Assembly (NCBI RefSeq): GCF_009870825.1
Contig: NZ_WTWY01000011.1
Span: 124,001 to 188,000, forward strand
Direction of reading: 5' to 3'
DNA from: Paenibacillus sp. USDA918EY
GTDB taxonomy: Bacteria > Bacillota > Bacilli > Paenibacillales > Paenibacillaceae
Length of the DNA stretch: 64,000 bases
Shown piece after piece: positions 35,229 through 44,103 of this stretch; the first letter of the stretch is position 1, and each line of letters starts with the position of its first letter. The translations under genes were made by a program, and so were the position numbers. A model generated the notes under the pieces. It saw nothing but the letters and a program-made list of their open reading frames with translations, was not told the DNA's origin and made no database searches.

Positions 35229-36014
35229 ATGCTGCACGCGTCGCCGTCTTCTTTTCAAATACTGCCCTCGCTGGCGAAAATCGTATGCGAGCCGGGATGG
35301 AAATGGCAGAAACGCGAAAAAGCGTTGGAAAACTACGATTTATTTTATGTATGGAGCGGCGAAGGGACGGTGATCCGGAACGACGAGCCGTTTGAGGTCG
35401 GCAAAGGCAGCTGCTTTTTGTTCAGGCCGGGGGACCATACGAGCGCGACCCATAATCCGCAAAAGCCGCTTGTGTTAACCTACAGCCACTTCAGGATCAA
35501 CGAGCCGGTAAGCGACATTCCGCAGCCTTATCGAAGGCTCACGGATACCGTCGATTTCGAATATATGCTGTCCCGGTACGTCAGGTTGTTTTTGGTGAAT
35601 ACGTTCGCCGCGCAGGAGGAAGGGCAGCTCATCCTGAAGCAGCTCATGATCCATCTGCTGCGGCATGACCGCGAGCAGCCGGAGGAGAAGAAGGTAAGCA
35701 ACCAGCTAACCGAGGTCATCCACGAAATCGCGAATTACGTCCAGCAGCATCCCGGCAAACCCCATCGGGTCGAAGATCTTGCCGCCCGCGCGGGTTTGTC
35801 GCCGCGCTATTTTTCGATCAAGTTCAAGGAGCTGATCGGGACGCCGGTGCAATCCTATATCATCCGGACGCGGATCGAACGAGCGCAGCATCTGCTGCTT
35901 CACGCGGGCATGAACGTGACGGAGGTGGCGGACGCCCTCGGGTACCGCGATATCTTTTTCTTCAGCAGGCAGTTCAAGCAGTATACGGGGAAAAAACCTT
36001 CCGAAATCCGTTGA
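35229..36014 (+). CDS. AraC-family transcriptional regulator
   Basis: A 261-residue protein with an N-terminal cupin-like ligand domain (residues ~30-100, FEVGKGSCFLFRPGDHTSA) and two C-terminal HTH motifs (~165-261, RVEDLAARAGLSPRYFSIKFKEL and NVTEVADALGYRDIFFFSRQFK). Typical of Paenibacillus regulators of sugar uptake or degradation, but no sugar genes adjoin it. AAGGGGGA site before the ATG. Confidence 0.85.
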   Translation: MLHASPSSFQILPSLAKIVCEPGWKWQKREKALENYDLFYVWSGEGTVIRNDEPFEVGKGSCFLFRPGDHTSATHNPQKPLVLTYSHFRINEPVSDIPQPYRRLTDTVDFEYMLSRYVRLFLVNTFAAQEEGQLILKQLMIHLLRHDREQPEEKKVSNQLTEVIHEIANYVQQHPGKPHRVEDLAARAGLSPRYFSIKFKELIGTPVQSYIIRTRIERAQHLLLHAGMNVTEVADALGYRDIFFFSRQFKQYTGKKPSEIR

Positions 36015-36130
36015 ATCCTATTTTCCGGACCCATAGGGATTTCCGAAGGGACAGGCTTCGTAGCGGGTGAAGACAAAGCAATAGTAAAAAATGGCGGGCA
36101 GTCATGAGAACTGCGCCGCCGTTTTTTATA

Positions 36131-36236
36131 ATATCAGCATGTATAAACTACAGAGCCATTTCTTCCTGATATTGCAAGAAAAACTACCTTTAAGCTCGGT
36201 CTGTCTTCTTAGGAAGTACGTCGATAGACGTTTTTC
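36131..36236 (+). repeat. Dispersed structured element, copy 2
   Basis: Second copy of the 106-base element at 21120-21225, same orientation, with the same three hairpins and the terminal ACGTC-GATA-GACGT-TTTTT. It follows the AraC gene and precedes the phosphotransferase gene. Confidence 0.75.
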
Positions 36237-36390
36237 TTAATGAAGGGCCGGTAAAGGCAAAACCCGCTTCGGTCCGAAAGGGCATTGCGATAATATTTCG
36301 AATTTGAAGCGCCCGGTATGCTATGCTAGCAGTATGGGATGTTGCTTGCATCTTGACCAGGCAAAACAGAAAATGAAGGGGGCGGTATCT

Positions 36391-37401
36391 ATGAACGAAG
36401 CTTTTCAGGCGGATACGGAAGACAGCAGAAGACTATTGCTCGTTCGGGCGGAAGCGGCTTTAACGGCTGCTCTCGAGCAATACGACATTCATGAAAAAGA
36501 GCTGGATTTCATTCAGGTATCGGAGCATGTGACCTATAAAATCGAAGACGAAACGGGAAGTCGGTATTTGCTCCGCGTCCATCCCGGATCGGCGTCTTCA
36601 GCCGAAACCGTTTCGGAAATGGAGTGGCTTGCCTATTTGGCCGAAGAAGAAGGAATCGGGGCGCCGTTAGGCGTCAAAAACCGCGAAGGCTCTTACGTAA
36701 CCGAGGTGGAGACGGGACGGGGGCAAAGCTGGAAGGTTTCGGTGCTGCGCTGGGTGGAAGGCGATCATCGGGAAGGAGACTTCACCGAAAGCCAGCTTCT
36801 GCAAATGGGCGGGTTGTTGGCCCGGATGCACCGGGCAGCGCGGAAATTTCAGGTTCCGGAAGGTTTTGTCCGTCCGGTCTGGGATGAGCGGGCGTTCGCC
36901 CAAGAAGCGGCCAGGCTCAAACAGCATTACCGGAGCTTTCTGACGCCGGACGAACACGGCGTGTATGAGCAGGCCGCGGCCGAGGTGACGGCCCATATGG
37001 CGGGAATGCCAAGGGATGACGAACGTTTTGGCATCATCCACGGCGATTTTCATGAGGGAAATCTCGTTTTCAAGGACGGGGAGCCTTATCCGATCGATTT
37101 CGGACGCTGCGGCTACGGTTATTTTTTGTACGATTTGGCGCAGGCATTTATCGGCCTCTACCCGATGCAGCGGCAGGTGTTTCTGGAAGGATACGAGCGT
37201 CTGCTGCCCGTTTCCAGCGAGCCGGACGACATCCGCGTGCTTGAAACCTTTTTTATCAAATCGCTGATCGAAAACCAAAGCTATCATGCCCCGCATCCAT
37301 GGGAAGCGGCCGAGCTGCGGGAGAGCAAGCCGTACGCAATGGCGCTCCTTCGCCATTATTTGGACGGGAAGCCGTTTTTGTTTCAAGCGATTCCCGTATA
37401 A
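36391..37401 (+). CDS. Aminoglycoside/choline-kinase-type phosphotransferase
   Basis: A 336-residue protein of the APH fold. Catalytic loop IIHGDFHEGNLVF and metal-binding IDFGRCGYG are intact. The nucleotide-binding lobe spans residues ~1-120. Relatives include homoserine kinases, spectinomycin kinases and spore-coat CotS-type kinases; substrate unknown. The ATG at 36391 is chosen for AAGGGGGCG at good spacing; the upstream open frame lacks a site. 12 bp before the SDR gene, thus probably an operon. Confidence 0.83.
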   Translation: MNEAFQADTEDSRRLLLVRAEAALTAALEQYDIHEKELDFIQVSEHVTYKIEDETGSRYLLRVHPGSASSAETVSEMEWLAYLAEEEGIGAPLGVKNREGSYVTEVETGRGQSWKVSVLRWVEGDHREGDFTESQLLQMGGLLARMHRAARKFQVPEGFVRPVWDERAFAQEAARLKQHYRSFLTPDEHGVYEQAAAEVTAHMAGMPRDDERFGIIHGDFHEGNLVFKDGEPYPIDFGRCGYGYFLYDLAQAFIGLYPMQRQVFLEGYERLLPVSSEPDDIRVLETFFIKSLIENQSYHAPHPWEAAELRESKPYAMALLRHYLDGKPFLFQAIPV

Positions 37402-37413
37402 GGCGGTGGAATA

Positions 37414-38268
37414 GTGAACACATGGCAAGGGAACCCGGTCGCTCTCGTGACCGGAAGCTCAAGCGGCTTCGGCCTGCTGATCTCGGTCGAGCTTGCGAGA
37501 CGGGGGTTCGACGTCATTGCGGGCATCCGGAGGATGGAGGCGGAAGCCGTAGTGATGGAAGCGGCTGCGCAAGCGGGCGTGCAAGGGAAAATCCATTGCA
37601 TTCGGCTGGACGTCACCGAAAACGACGACGTCACGGAGGCGGCTGCGCTCATATTCAGGCGGCACGGGCGTCTGGACGTGCTGGTTAACAATGCCGGAAC
37701 GGCATACGGAGGTTTTGTCGAGGAGGTGCCCGCCCGGATTTGGCAGGAGCAGATGGACACCAATTTTCACGGGATGGTGCGCGTGACGCAGGCCGTGCTG
37801 CCGATCATGCGGGAGCAGGGCAAAGGGCGCATTATTCAGATGAGCAGCATCAGCGGCCGCGTCGGATTTCCCGGCTATGCGCCTTACGCGTCTTCCAAGT
37901 TTGCTTTGGAAGGGTTCAGCGAATGCCTTGCGCTTGAGGCAAGGCCGTTTGGAATCGATGTCGTGCTGGTAGAGCCCGGAGCCTACGGCACCCCGATTTG
38001 GGACAAGGGCTTCACGCAAATGAGCGCGGCGAAGAGGTCGCCCTATCAATCCATGCTGGAAAAGGTGCTGGCGTTTTCACAAAAAAGCGCACGACAAGGA
38101 GGCGACCCGAGAGAGGTTGCCAAACTCGTTGCGCATATTGCCTGCATGAAACGTCCGGCGTTCCGGTACGCGCTTCCGCGCAGTACCCGGCTGACGCTTC
38201 ATGCCAAAGCGCTGCTGCCGGGGCGCTTGTTCCAAAACATCATCGCTTCGGTGCTCAAGCGGCCGTAA
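37414..38268 (+). CDS. Short-chain dehydrogenase/reductase
   Basis: A 284-residue SDR: TGSSSGFG loop (residues ~14-21), NNAGTAYGG, Ser in SSISGR and YASSK active-site pair. The C-terminal extension beyond residue 250 (ALLPGRLFQNIIASVL) is hydrophobic-amphipathic and could touch the membrane. GTG start with AAGGCGGTGG. Follows the phosphotransferase. Confidence 0.84.
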   Translation: MNTWQGNPVALVTGSSSGFGLLISVELARRGFDVIAGIRRMEAEAVVMEAAAQAGVQGKIHCIRLDVTENDDVTEAAALIFRRHGRLDVLVNNAGTAYGGFVEEVPARIWQEQMDTNFHGMVRVTQAVLPIMREQGKGRIIQMSSISGRVGFPGYAPYASSKFALEGFSECLALEARPFGIDVVLVEPGAYGTPIWDKGFTQMSAAKRSPYQSMLEKVLAFSQKSARQGGDPREVAKLVAHIACMKRPAFRYALPRSTRLTLHAKALLPGRLFQNIIASVLKRP

Positions 38269-38274
38269 CGGCGG

Positions 38275-39084
38275 TTATGGGTTGTTGGAGCGGGGCGCCG
38301 GGGCATGCAGCGTGCCGAGAAGCTGGCCCATTCGCACCTGGTCTCCGGGCTTTAGGTCCGCCCGCGGCGTAAAGGTTCCGTCCTGGGTGAGGAGCACGAC
38401 CGTCGACCCGAATTCGAAGTAGGCCAGATCGTCGCCGTTGTTCCAGCGGGACACGCTTTCGTCGTTGTACCGGATGCTGCTTACGTTCATGGCGCCTACC
38501 TTAACGACGGCCACCTCTCCGTATTCCCCGGCGATGTAGGTAATCAGCCGCTCGTTGCGGCACAGCACCGTTTTCATTCGGGTCATGCCGAACTCGTTGA
38601 CCGGATAGGCGCGGCCTTTAATATGCTCGCTTTCCGTACGCACGCCCGTAATAGGGGAATGGATGCGGTGGTAATCGGTCGGGCTTAAATACAGGACAAA
38701 AAAATAACCGTGCTTGTAGAGCTCCAAATGCGGAGAAAAATGAAGCAGCTCCGCCACGGAATAATCCTGGCCTTTTACGTTCAAAATCGTTCCCGCGCTG
38801 ATGTCGCCCATCGCGGTGATTTTGGCATCCACCGGGCTCGTCAGTACGTTCGGGCCTTCATCCACCGGGCGCATGCCCGGCTTCAGCCGGCGCGAAAAAA
38901 ACTCGTTCAGCGTCCGGTATTCGTGAATTTCTTTTTCGGCCTCGTGAGCCGGAATTTGATAGCTTTTTATGAATAAAGGGATGACGCTTTTGCTGAGCCT
39001 GCTGTGGGAAAAGCGTCCCATCAATGCGGAAAGCCACTTTCTTGAGGAGAGCTCCGTCATCAGCCTTAACCATTCTTTTGCCAT
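38275..39084 (-). CDS. psd: Phosphatidylserine decarboxylase proenzyme
   Basis: A 269-residue integral or peripheral membrane enzyme making phosphatidylethanolamine. The self-cleavage motif is Gly226-Ser227-Thr228 (FEFGSTVVLL), giving the pyruvoyl alpha chain; Asp86 and His142 complete the maturation triad. AAGGGAGAAA site before the ATG. Converges on the SDR gene with only six bases between the stops; no terminator is obvious there. Confidence 0.94.
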   Translation of the reverse strand: MAKEWLRLMTELSSRKWLSALMGRFSHSRLSKSVIPLFIKSYQIPAHEAEKEIHEYRTLNEFFSRRLKPGMRPVDEGPNVLTSPVDAKITAMGDISAGTILNVKGQDYSVAELLHFSPHLELYKHGYFFVLYLSPTDYHRIHSPITGVRTESEHIKGRAYPVNEFGMTRMKTVLCRNERLITYIAGEYGEVAVVKVGAMNVSSIRYNDESVSRWNNGDDLAYFEFGSTVVLLTQDGTFTPRADLKPGDQVRMGQLLGTLHAPAPRSNNP

Positions 39085-39347
39085 GCTATTTCTCCCTTCG
39101 GATGATGCTAAGTCGATTTATAGAGTTAACGTTCGCGGCCGCCTTTTGGTTTCATCGGATTTAGCGGCCGGATCCGAATGCCGCAGCATACTATTTTTGG
39201 AACACTCTGAAATATATTGACATAGAATAGCGGTTAAATCAATCAATAACGATCAAAATGGGGGGCGGTCGGCGGAAGCAGCCGGACTGCCGGAAGCCTA
39301 ATTATTTCAGGATTTTGCAAAATTCGATTCCTGCCGCTCCCTGGTCC

Positions 39348-39385
39348 AATATATCGGCGAACGAAAACGTTTCGCTCTCTATATT
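39348..39385. repeat. Inverted repeat in the psd-ykoE gap
   Basis: AATATA/TATATT outer and GCGAA/TTCGC inner pairs. The rest of 39085-39530 shows no gene; TTGCCA-N18-TATTTT near 39442-39471 may be the promoter of the thiamine leader. Confidence 0.35.
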
Positions 39386-39532
39386 GCCGATTGAAAGTCG
39401 CTCTTTGGATTTTTGTCTCATCCTTATTTAAATTTTTTTGTTGCCAATCGCTTCGGAATTGGTGTATTTTGGAACCAGGATACGGATGATGCGCTTTTGT
39501 GTTTTTATGAAATGCGATCCGTTACATATGGG

Positions 39533-39624
39533 ATGCGGGAGCTTGAGTGAATCAGGCTGAGATTGCAGCTGTATCCGCTGCTGACCGGGAATCTGATCTG
39601 GATAATGCCAGCGTAGAGAATTCG
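39533..39624 (+). ncRNA. TPP riboswitch (THI element)
   Basis: Contains the class signatures GGCTGAGAT at 39555, GCTGACCGGGAATCTGATCT around 39580-39598 and CTGGATAATGCCAGCGTAGAGAA at 39598-39620. Thiamine pyrophosphate binding is expected to turn off the following ykoEDC genes. Confidence 0.92.
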
Positions 39625-39630
39625 CGATGA

Positions 39631-39686
39631 AGCCCTTTTCGGGCTTATTTAACCGTCTCTCTTTGCGATCCAGGGCGGTTTTTTTC
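39631..39686 (+). terminator. Expression platform of the TPP riboswitch
   Basis: Two hairpins: AGCCC-TTTTC-GGGCT (39631-39645) and ACCGTC/GGCGGT (39652-39679) followed by seven T. Confidence 0.7.
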
Positions 39687-39741
39687 GTGCCTGTTCATGC
39701 AAATTCCCGCCGATTCAAAAAACAAAAGAGGGGGAAACAGG

Positions 39742-40350
39742 ATGGATTATGCATTGCTTGCGGAAAAAAGGAAGGGGCTGCGGCTGAGCGACCTGCTGGT
39801 CACGGTGCTGCTGTCGCTTGTGCTTGGCGTCGTGTATCATTTTTGGAGTTCGGTGTATGACTTGTTTAAGCCGCTGTTTTTTCAGGCGGATGAGCTGGTT
39901 TACGGCGTCTGGTTTTTGGCTCCGACGCTCGCCATGCTGCTGATCCGCAAACCCGGCGTCGCCATTTTGGCGGAGGTTGCGGCGGCTCATGTGGAAATAT
40001 TGTTCGGCAGCGAATGGGGCATTCAGCTGGTGCTGTACAGCATCGTGCAGGGGCTTGCCGCGGAGCTCGTTTTTGCCGTGATGCGTTACCGCAGCTTCAA
40101 GATGGGAACGGCGGCATTTGCGGGAGCGGCGGCGGCGCTTGGTTCATTCGCGGTCGATATTTATTTCGGCTACGTGACGGACTATACGCTCGGCATGATG
40201 CTGTTCAAATATGCGCTGCGGATCGTCAGCTCCGCGGTTTTGGCGGGATATTTGGCGTTTGCCCTGGCCAAGGCGCTGGAAGCGACCGGCGTGACGCAGC
40301 TTCTGCGGCCCGTGACCAAAAAAGATTACGAAGCGCTTGAACATGATTGA
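39742..40350 (+). CDS. ykoE: Thiamine/HMP ECF transporter substrate-binding subunit YkoE
   Basis: A 202-residue membrane protein with five to six helices, the S component of a YkoEDC-type ECF importer for thiamine or its hydroxymethylpyrimidine precursor. Family features: LRLSDLLVTVLLSLVLGVVYHFW at the start and the KALEATGV C-terminus. The upstream TPP riboswitch supports the substrate class. ATG at 39742 with GAGGGGG; the eight-base overlap with ykoD gives tight coupling. Confidence 0.9.
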   Translation: MDYALLAEKRKGLRLSDLLVTVLLSLVLGVVYHFWSSVYDLFKPLFFQADELVYGVWFLAPTLAMLLIRKPGVAILAEVAAAHVEILFGSEWGIQLVLYSIVQGLAAELVFAVMRYRSFKMGTAAFAGAAAALGSFAVDIYFGYVTDYTLGMMLFKYALRIVSSAVLAGYLAFALAKALEATGVTQLLRPVTKKDYEALEHD

Positions 40351-41884
40351 ACATCGCGAGACGTTTGAACCGGAGACCGTCGCGGGCGTAAGCATGCTTA
40401 GGCTGAAATTTCCGGGCGAGCAAACTTTTGTGTTTAAGGATTTGTCCCTTTCGGTTCGCCGCGGCGAAAAGGTGCTGCTGCTCGGCCCGAGCGGCTGCGG
40501 CAAATCGACGCTGCTGCAGGTGCTGGGAGGACTCATTCCGCATGTAATGGAGGTTCCGCTCAAAGCGGACGGCATCGTGGCGCCGCAATCCGGAGGATAC
40601 GTATTTCAGGACCCGGATACCCAGTTTTGCATGCCGTATGTCGATGAAGAGCTGGCGTTTGTTTTGGAAAACCGGGGTATCCGGCGTGAGCGGATGCTTC
40701 CCGAAATGCGGCGGGTTCTTGCGGCGGTCGGCCTGAACCTCGATCAGCTGCATGTGCCGGTAGACAGCCTGTCCCAGGGCATGAAGCAGCGGTTGGCGCT
40801 GGCATCCGTGCTGCTGCTTGAACCTGACGTTATTTTTCTGGATGAACCGTCCGCTTTGCTGGATCCCGAAGGAAGGAAACAAATGTGGGAGGCCGTCTGG
40901 GAATCGGCGGAAGGACGTACCTTAATCGTCGTGGAGCACCGGATTGATGAGATCGCGGACCGGATGGACCGGATCATATTGTTTGCTCCGGACGGAGGCG
41001 TCATCGGCGACGGCAGCCCCGAATGGATATTCCGTACTTTCCGGCGTGAACTGCGGCAATACGGCATATGGTATCCGGGCGTGTGGGAGGACTTTTTTCG
41101 GATGCTTGAAACGAAGCGGGACGAAACGGAAAAAACCGTTGTGCCGGAAAATCCGGCTCCGCTCCTCACGCTGCGGCAATTCACGGGATTCCGCGCCGGC
41201 CGGCCTGTAGTTCATGCAGAGTCGGCGCAGATTTATCCCGGCGATTTTATCGCCATTGTCGGCCCGAACGGCGCCGGAAAAAGCTCGTTTTTGCTGAGTC
41301 TGATGTCGCTGCTGCGGTTCCGCGGGGAGTATCGGCTGTGCGGAGAAGCGATGCCGGAAACGGAAGGCGCCTCCAGGAGGGAAAGAAAAAAGGCTCATCC
41401 CCCTTCGGACCGGGTCGGATACGTGTTTCAAAATCCTGAATTTCAGTTTGTTGCGGACACGGTGCTGGAGGAGGCGGCTTTTTCCTTGAAGACGGGCAGA
41501 TTGACGGGCGACGAGAACAGGCTGGCCGAAGAGAAAGCGCGCGATTTTCTGCGTTTTTTCCATTTGGAAGGGCTTGAATGCCGCCATCCGTACCAGCTTT
41601 CCACCGGCCAGAAACGGAGGCTCAGCATGGCTGCGGCCGTTATGCGGGGGCAGCCGATCCTTTTGCTGGATGAACCGACCTTTGGACAGGATGCGCGCAA
41701 TACGTTTGCGATACTCGATTACTGCCTGAATATGCAGGAGAAAGGGGCCGCCATCGTGATGGTAACCCATGAAGAGGACATCGCCCGGCAGGTGGCCACG
41801 AGGGTATGGGAGGTACGGGACGGCGCGGTGATCGAACGACCTGCGGTCGAATCCAAGCGGACCGAAAGGCGGGTGGGCACATGA
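40343..41884 (+). CDS. ykoD: ECF transporter double ATPase YkoD
   Basis: A 513-residue protein with two ABC ATPase domains. First: Walker A GPSGCGKST, signature LSQGMKQR, Walker B VIFLDEP. Second: GPNGAGKSS, signature STGQKRR, ILLLDEP. Supplies both A components of the ECF importer. An ATG inside the end of ykoE is used; a TTG two codons earlier is possible. Confidence 0.92.
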   Translation: MIEHRETFEPETVAGVSMLRLKFPGEQTFVFKDLSLSVRRGEKVLLLGPSGCGKSTLLQVLGGLIPHVMEVPLKADGIVAPQSGGYVFQDPDTQFCMPYVDEELAFVLENRGIRRERMLPEMRRVLAAVGLNLDQLHVPVDSLSQGMKQRLALASVLLLEPDVIFLDEPSALLDPEGRKQMWEAVWESAEGRTLIVVEHRIDEIADRMDRIILFAPDGGVIGDGSPEWIFRTFRRELRQYGIWYPGVWEDFFRMLETKRDETEKTVVPENPAPLLTLRQFTGFRAGRPVVHAESAQIYPGDFIAIVGPNGAGKSSFLLSLMSLLRFRGEYRLCGEAMPETEGASRRERKKAHPPSDRVGYVFQNPEFQFVADTVLEEAAFSLKTGRLTGDENRLAEEKARDFLRFFHLEGLECRHPYQLSTGQKRRLSMAAAVMRGQPILLLDEPTFGQDARNTFAILDYCLNMQEKGAAIVMVTHEEDIARQVATRVWEVRDGAVIERPAVESKRTERRVGT

Positions 41885-42690
41885 TCGAGCTGCTGACGCC
41901 TACCCGCCAAACGGTTTTGGCTCGCGCCAATCCCGCCGTAAAACTCGCCGTGTTTATTGTGTTGTTTTTGGTTACGGTAATGACGCGGGACATCGATTTT
42001 GCGGTTTATCAGGCTGCGGCTTATACCGCTCTTTTGTTTATGCTCGGCGGGTATCCGGCCCGGAAAACGCTGCTGCTTGTCCTGCCGTTTGGCCTGCTGT
42101 TTGTATCCTCCTCCGCGACGATGATCCTGTTCGGTAAGGGCGATACGTTATGGTGGCAGTGGGGAATGCTGCGCGTTACGGCAGAAAGCTTCTACCGCGG
42201 GCTGCACCTGGGTTTCCGCTCGATCGCGTTTGCGGCGGAGGGGTTGCTGTTTGCCGGCACGACCCCTTCCGTCAAACTTTTTTACGCGCTGATGCAAAAT
42301 TTCAGGCTCGCTCCGCGGTTTGCATACAGCTTTATGGCTTCGATCCGGCTGCTGCCGATGGTGTGGGAGGAGTTTCTCATCCGCAGGCAGGCGCTTCAGG
42401 TTCGCGGCGTTAAGGTGAAAGGACGCGGTCTTCGGGGTGTGGCGGAGCATGTCCGGCTGTACGCCGTACCGCTTCTGTCTCAAGCCATCCGCCGTGCCCA
42501 CCGGGTTGCCGTCGCGATGGAAGCGAAGCGCTTTAACGGTGAAGGCGGTAGAACCTACTACTACCCATCCAACGTTTCCTGGGCGGACGGAGCGGCCATC
42601 CTGATGCTTGTTTTCGCTCTATGCGCCGCTTATGCCGCCGCGGCCGTTTTCCCGTGGTTCGGCATCGCGGATGTCCGCTACCATTCCTAA
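41881..42690 (+). CDS. ykoC: ECF transporter transmembrane subunit YkoC
   Basis: A 269-residue T component with about five helices and the conserved Ala-Arg-Gly-type coupling region (RRQALQVRGVKVKG and AMEAKRFN). Its ATG overlaps the ykoD stop (ATGA). Completes the thiamine/HMP importer. Confidence 0.9.
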   Translation: MIELLTPTRQTVLARANPAVKLAVFIVLFLVTVMTRDIDFAVYQAAAYTALLFMLGGYPARKTLLLVLPFGLLFVSSSATMILFGKGDTLWWQWGMLRVTAESFYRGLHLGFRSIAFAAEGLLFAGTTPSVKLFYALMQNFRLAPRFAYSFMASIRLLPMVWEEFLIRRQALQVRGVKVKGRGLRGVAEHVRLYAVPLLSQAIRRAHRVAVAMEAKRFNGEGGRTYYYPSNVSWADGAAILMLVFALCAAYAAAAVFPWFGIADVRYHS

Positions 42691-42712
42691 AAATGACGGA
42701 AGACAACGGGCA

Positions 42713-43795
42713 TCAGCTGCCGAGGAGGAAGCGGGCATAGGCCATAGGCTTGCGGTACGTTTCCTTCCAAATCTCGTTTAGTCCGGCCTTGCGGAAGCCG
42801 TAACGCTGGTCGCGCCCGTTGCATTCGATGAAATAAGGTTTCCCCGTTTTCGCAAGGCCGATGTCGAGCCCGAAATCGGCGGCCATGGGGAGATGCTGCC
42901 CCAATTTTTCGGCGATCCGGAGCGCGAGATGACGGACTTCCGATAGGATCGCTTCCGGCGACAAGCGAGGAAGGCTTTCGCCCAGGACGGTTTCCGCGGG
43001 AAAAGCCTTTCCTCCCTGCGCCATATTGGACACAAAGGTGCGGGAGGGGGCGGCCTTGGCGTATATGCCCGTTATTTCCCATTGCCCGCTGATGCCCCGC
43101 TGCACGGTGACGCGCAAATCATACGGCCGGTCCTTGTATTCCGCGAGGGCGATGCGCTCCTGGACGAGATACGGAACGCGGCCTACTCGGTTTCGCAGAG
43201 CCTGGGGCAGCTTGTTTTGGCGAAGGGTTACCGTTTTCCAGCCATAATACCTGCCGCTTGGCGAATAAGTCAGCTTCCAGGCCGTTCCCGTGCGGCGAAG
43301 CCGCCATATGCCGCGGCCGACGCTGCCGGTGCAGGGCTTCATAACCAAATCGTTGTAATGCCGCATCATGTCCGCGATGGACAAAGGTGCGGCTATTTGC
43401 GTTTTCGGGAGATGAGTCGCAAGCAGCGGGTCTTGTTTCAGCAGCTGGTGGATCTCATCTTTGCCGTATCGGTTAAAAGCGTTGAAAATAAGGTAACCTT
43501 GGCTGAGCAGCCGTTCGATTTTGTGACGGGAGCCCACGTCCATATAAATGGCCCGGTTATGAATGACGCGCGGAATCGGCATGCGCTCGAGCGTCCAGGC
43601 ATGCCCCTTAAGCACGTAGGCGCTGCACTGTCCGCTGTCCAAGTCAAGATCCTGAAGCTGGACGTAGCAGGGGATCAACCCATAAATGCGAGCGGCCTCC
43701 TCATAGTTGGAAAGGGACTCCTGCCCGGTTCTTCCCTGCGGAATCCCCCGGTGCATGGCCGCATTCAACAGAATTCCGACATAAGAAAACCACAC
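42713..43795 (-). CDS. YheC/YheD-family ATP-grasp protein (spore coat associated)
   Basis: A 360-residue ATP-grasp-fold protein: substrate lobe to ~residue 110, then VMKPCTGSVGRGIWRL (nucleotide loop), DLRVTVQRG and the metal-binding FGLDIGL/PYFIECNGRDQR end. YheC and YheD of Bacillus are coat-associated proteins of unknown reaction made under sporulation control. AGGAGGG site before the ATG. Divergent from the glycosyltransferase at 44104; it marks the left edge of the presumed spore island. Confidence 0.82.
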   Translation of the reverse strand: MWFSYVGILLNAAMHRGIPQGRTGQESLSNYEEAARIYGLIPCYVQLQDLDLDSGQCSAYVLKGHAWTLERMPIPRVIHNRAIYMDVGSRHKIERLLSQGYLIFNAFNRYGKDEIHQLLKQDPLLATHLPKTQIAAPLSIADMMRHYNDLVMKPCTGSVGRGIWRLRRTGTAWKLTYSPSGRYYGWKTVTLRQNKLPQALRNRVGRVPYLVQERIALAEYKDRPYDLRVTVQRGISGQWEITGIYAKAAPSRTFVSNMAQGGKAFPAETVLGESLPRLSPEAILSEVRHLALRIAEKLGQHLPMAADFGLDIGLAKTGKPYFIECNGRDQRYGFRKAGLNEIWKETYRKPMAYARFLLGS

Positions 43796-44103
43796 ATTTC
43801 ATCCCTCCTGTTCCCGATATAGTCATGGCGCAAACCGCTGTCCATGCCGAATGTTCCCTTGTCAAACGCCGTACAATTACGCTTCGGGGGTTGGTATAGT
43901 TTATGCCGCTGTTTTCTTGTCAGCAAGGGGCGTTTGTCCATCCATGTCCCGCCTATTTTTGCCCCCCTGGTGCTGCTAGTTTGTCACCGTTCCCCCCAGC
44001 ATCTGTATAGGCTGGAAATGAAACGGGTTCTCTTTGGAACACGCATTATTTTTTTCTTTCGGATCAAGTACTTTAAAACCTTAGGCGAGGTGGTAGCCGA
44101 AAG
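43796..44103. other. Divergent intergenic region at the island's left edge
   Basis: About 300 bp between the YheC/D gene and the GT4 gene. I see no gene, no repeat and no convincing promoter on either strand. Confidence 0.4.
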
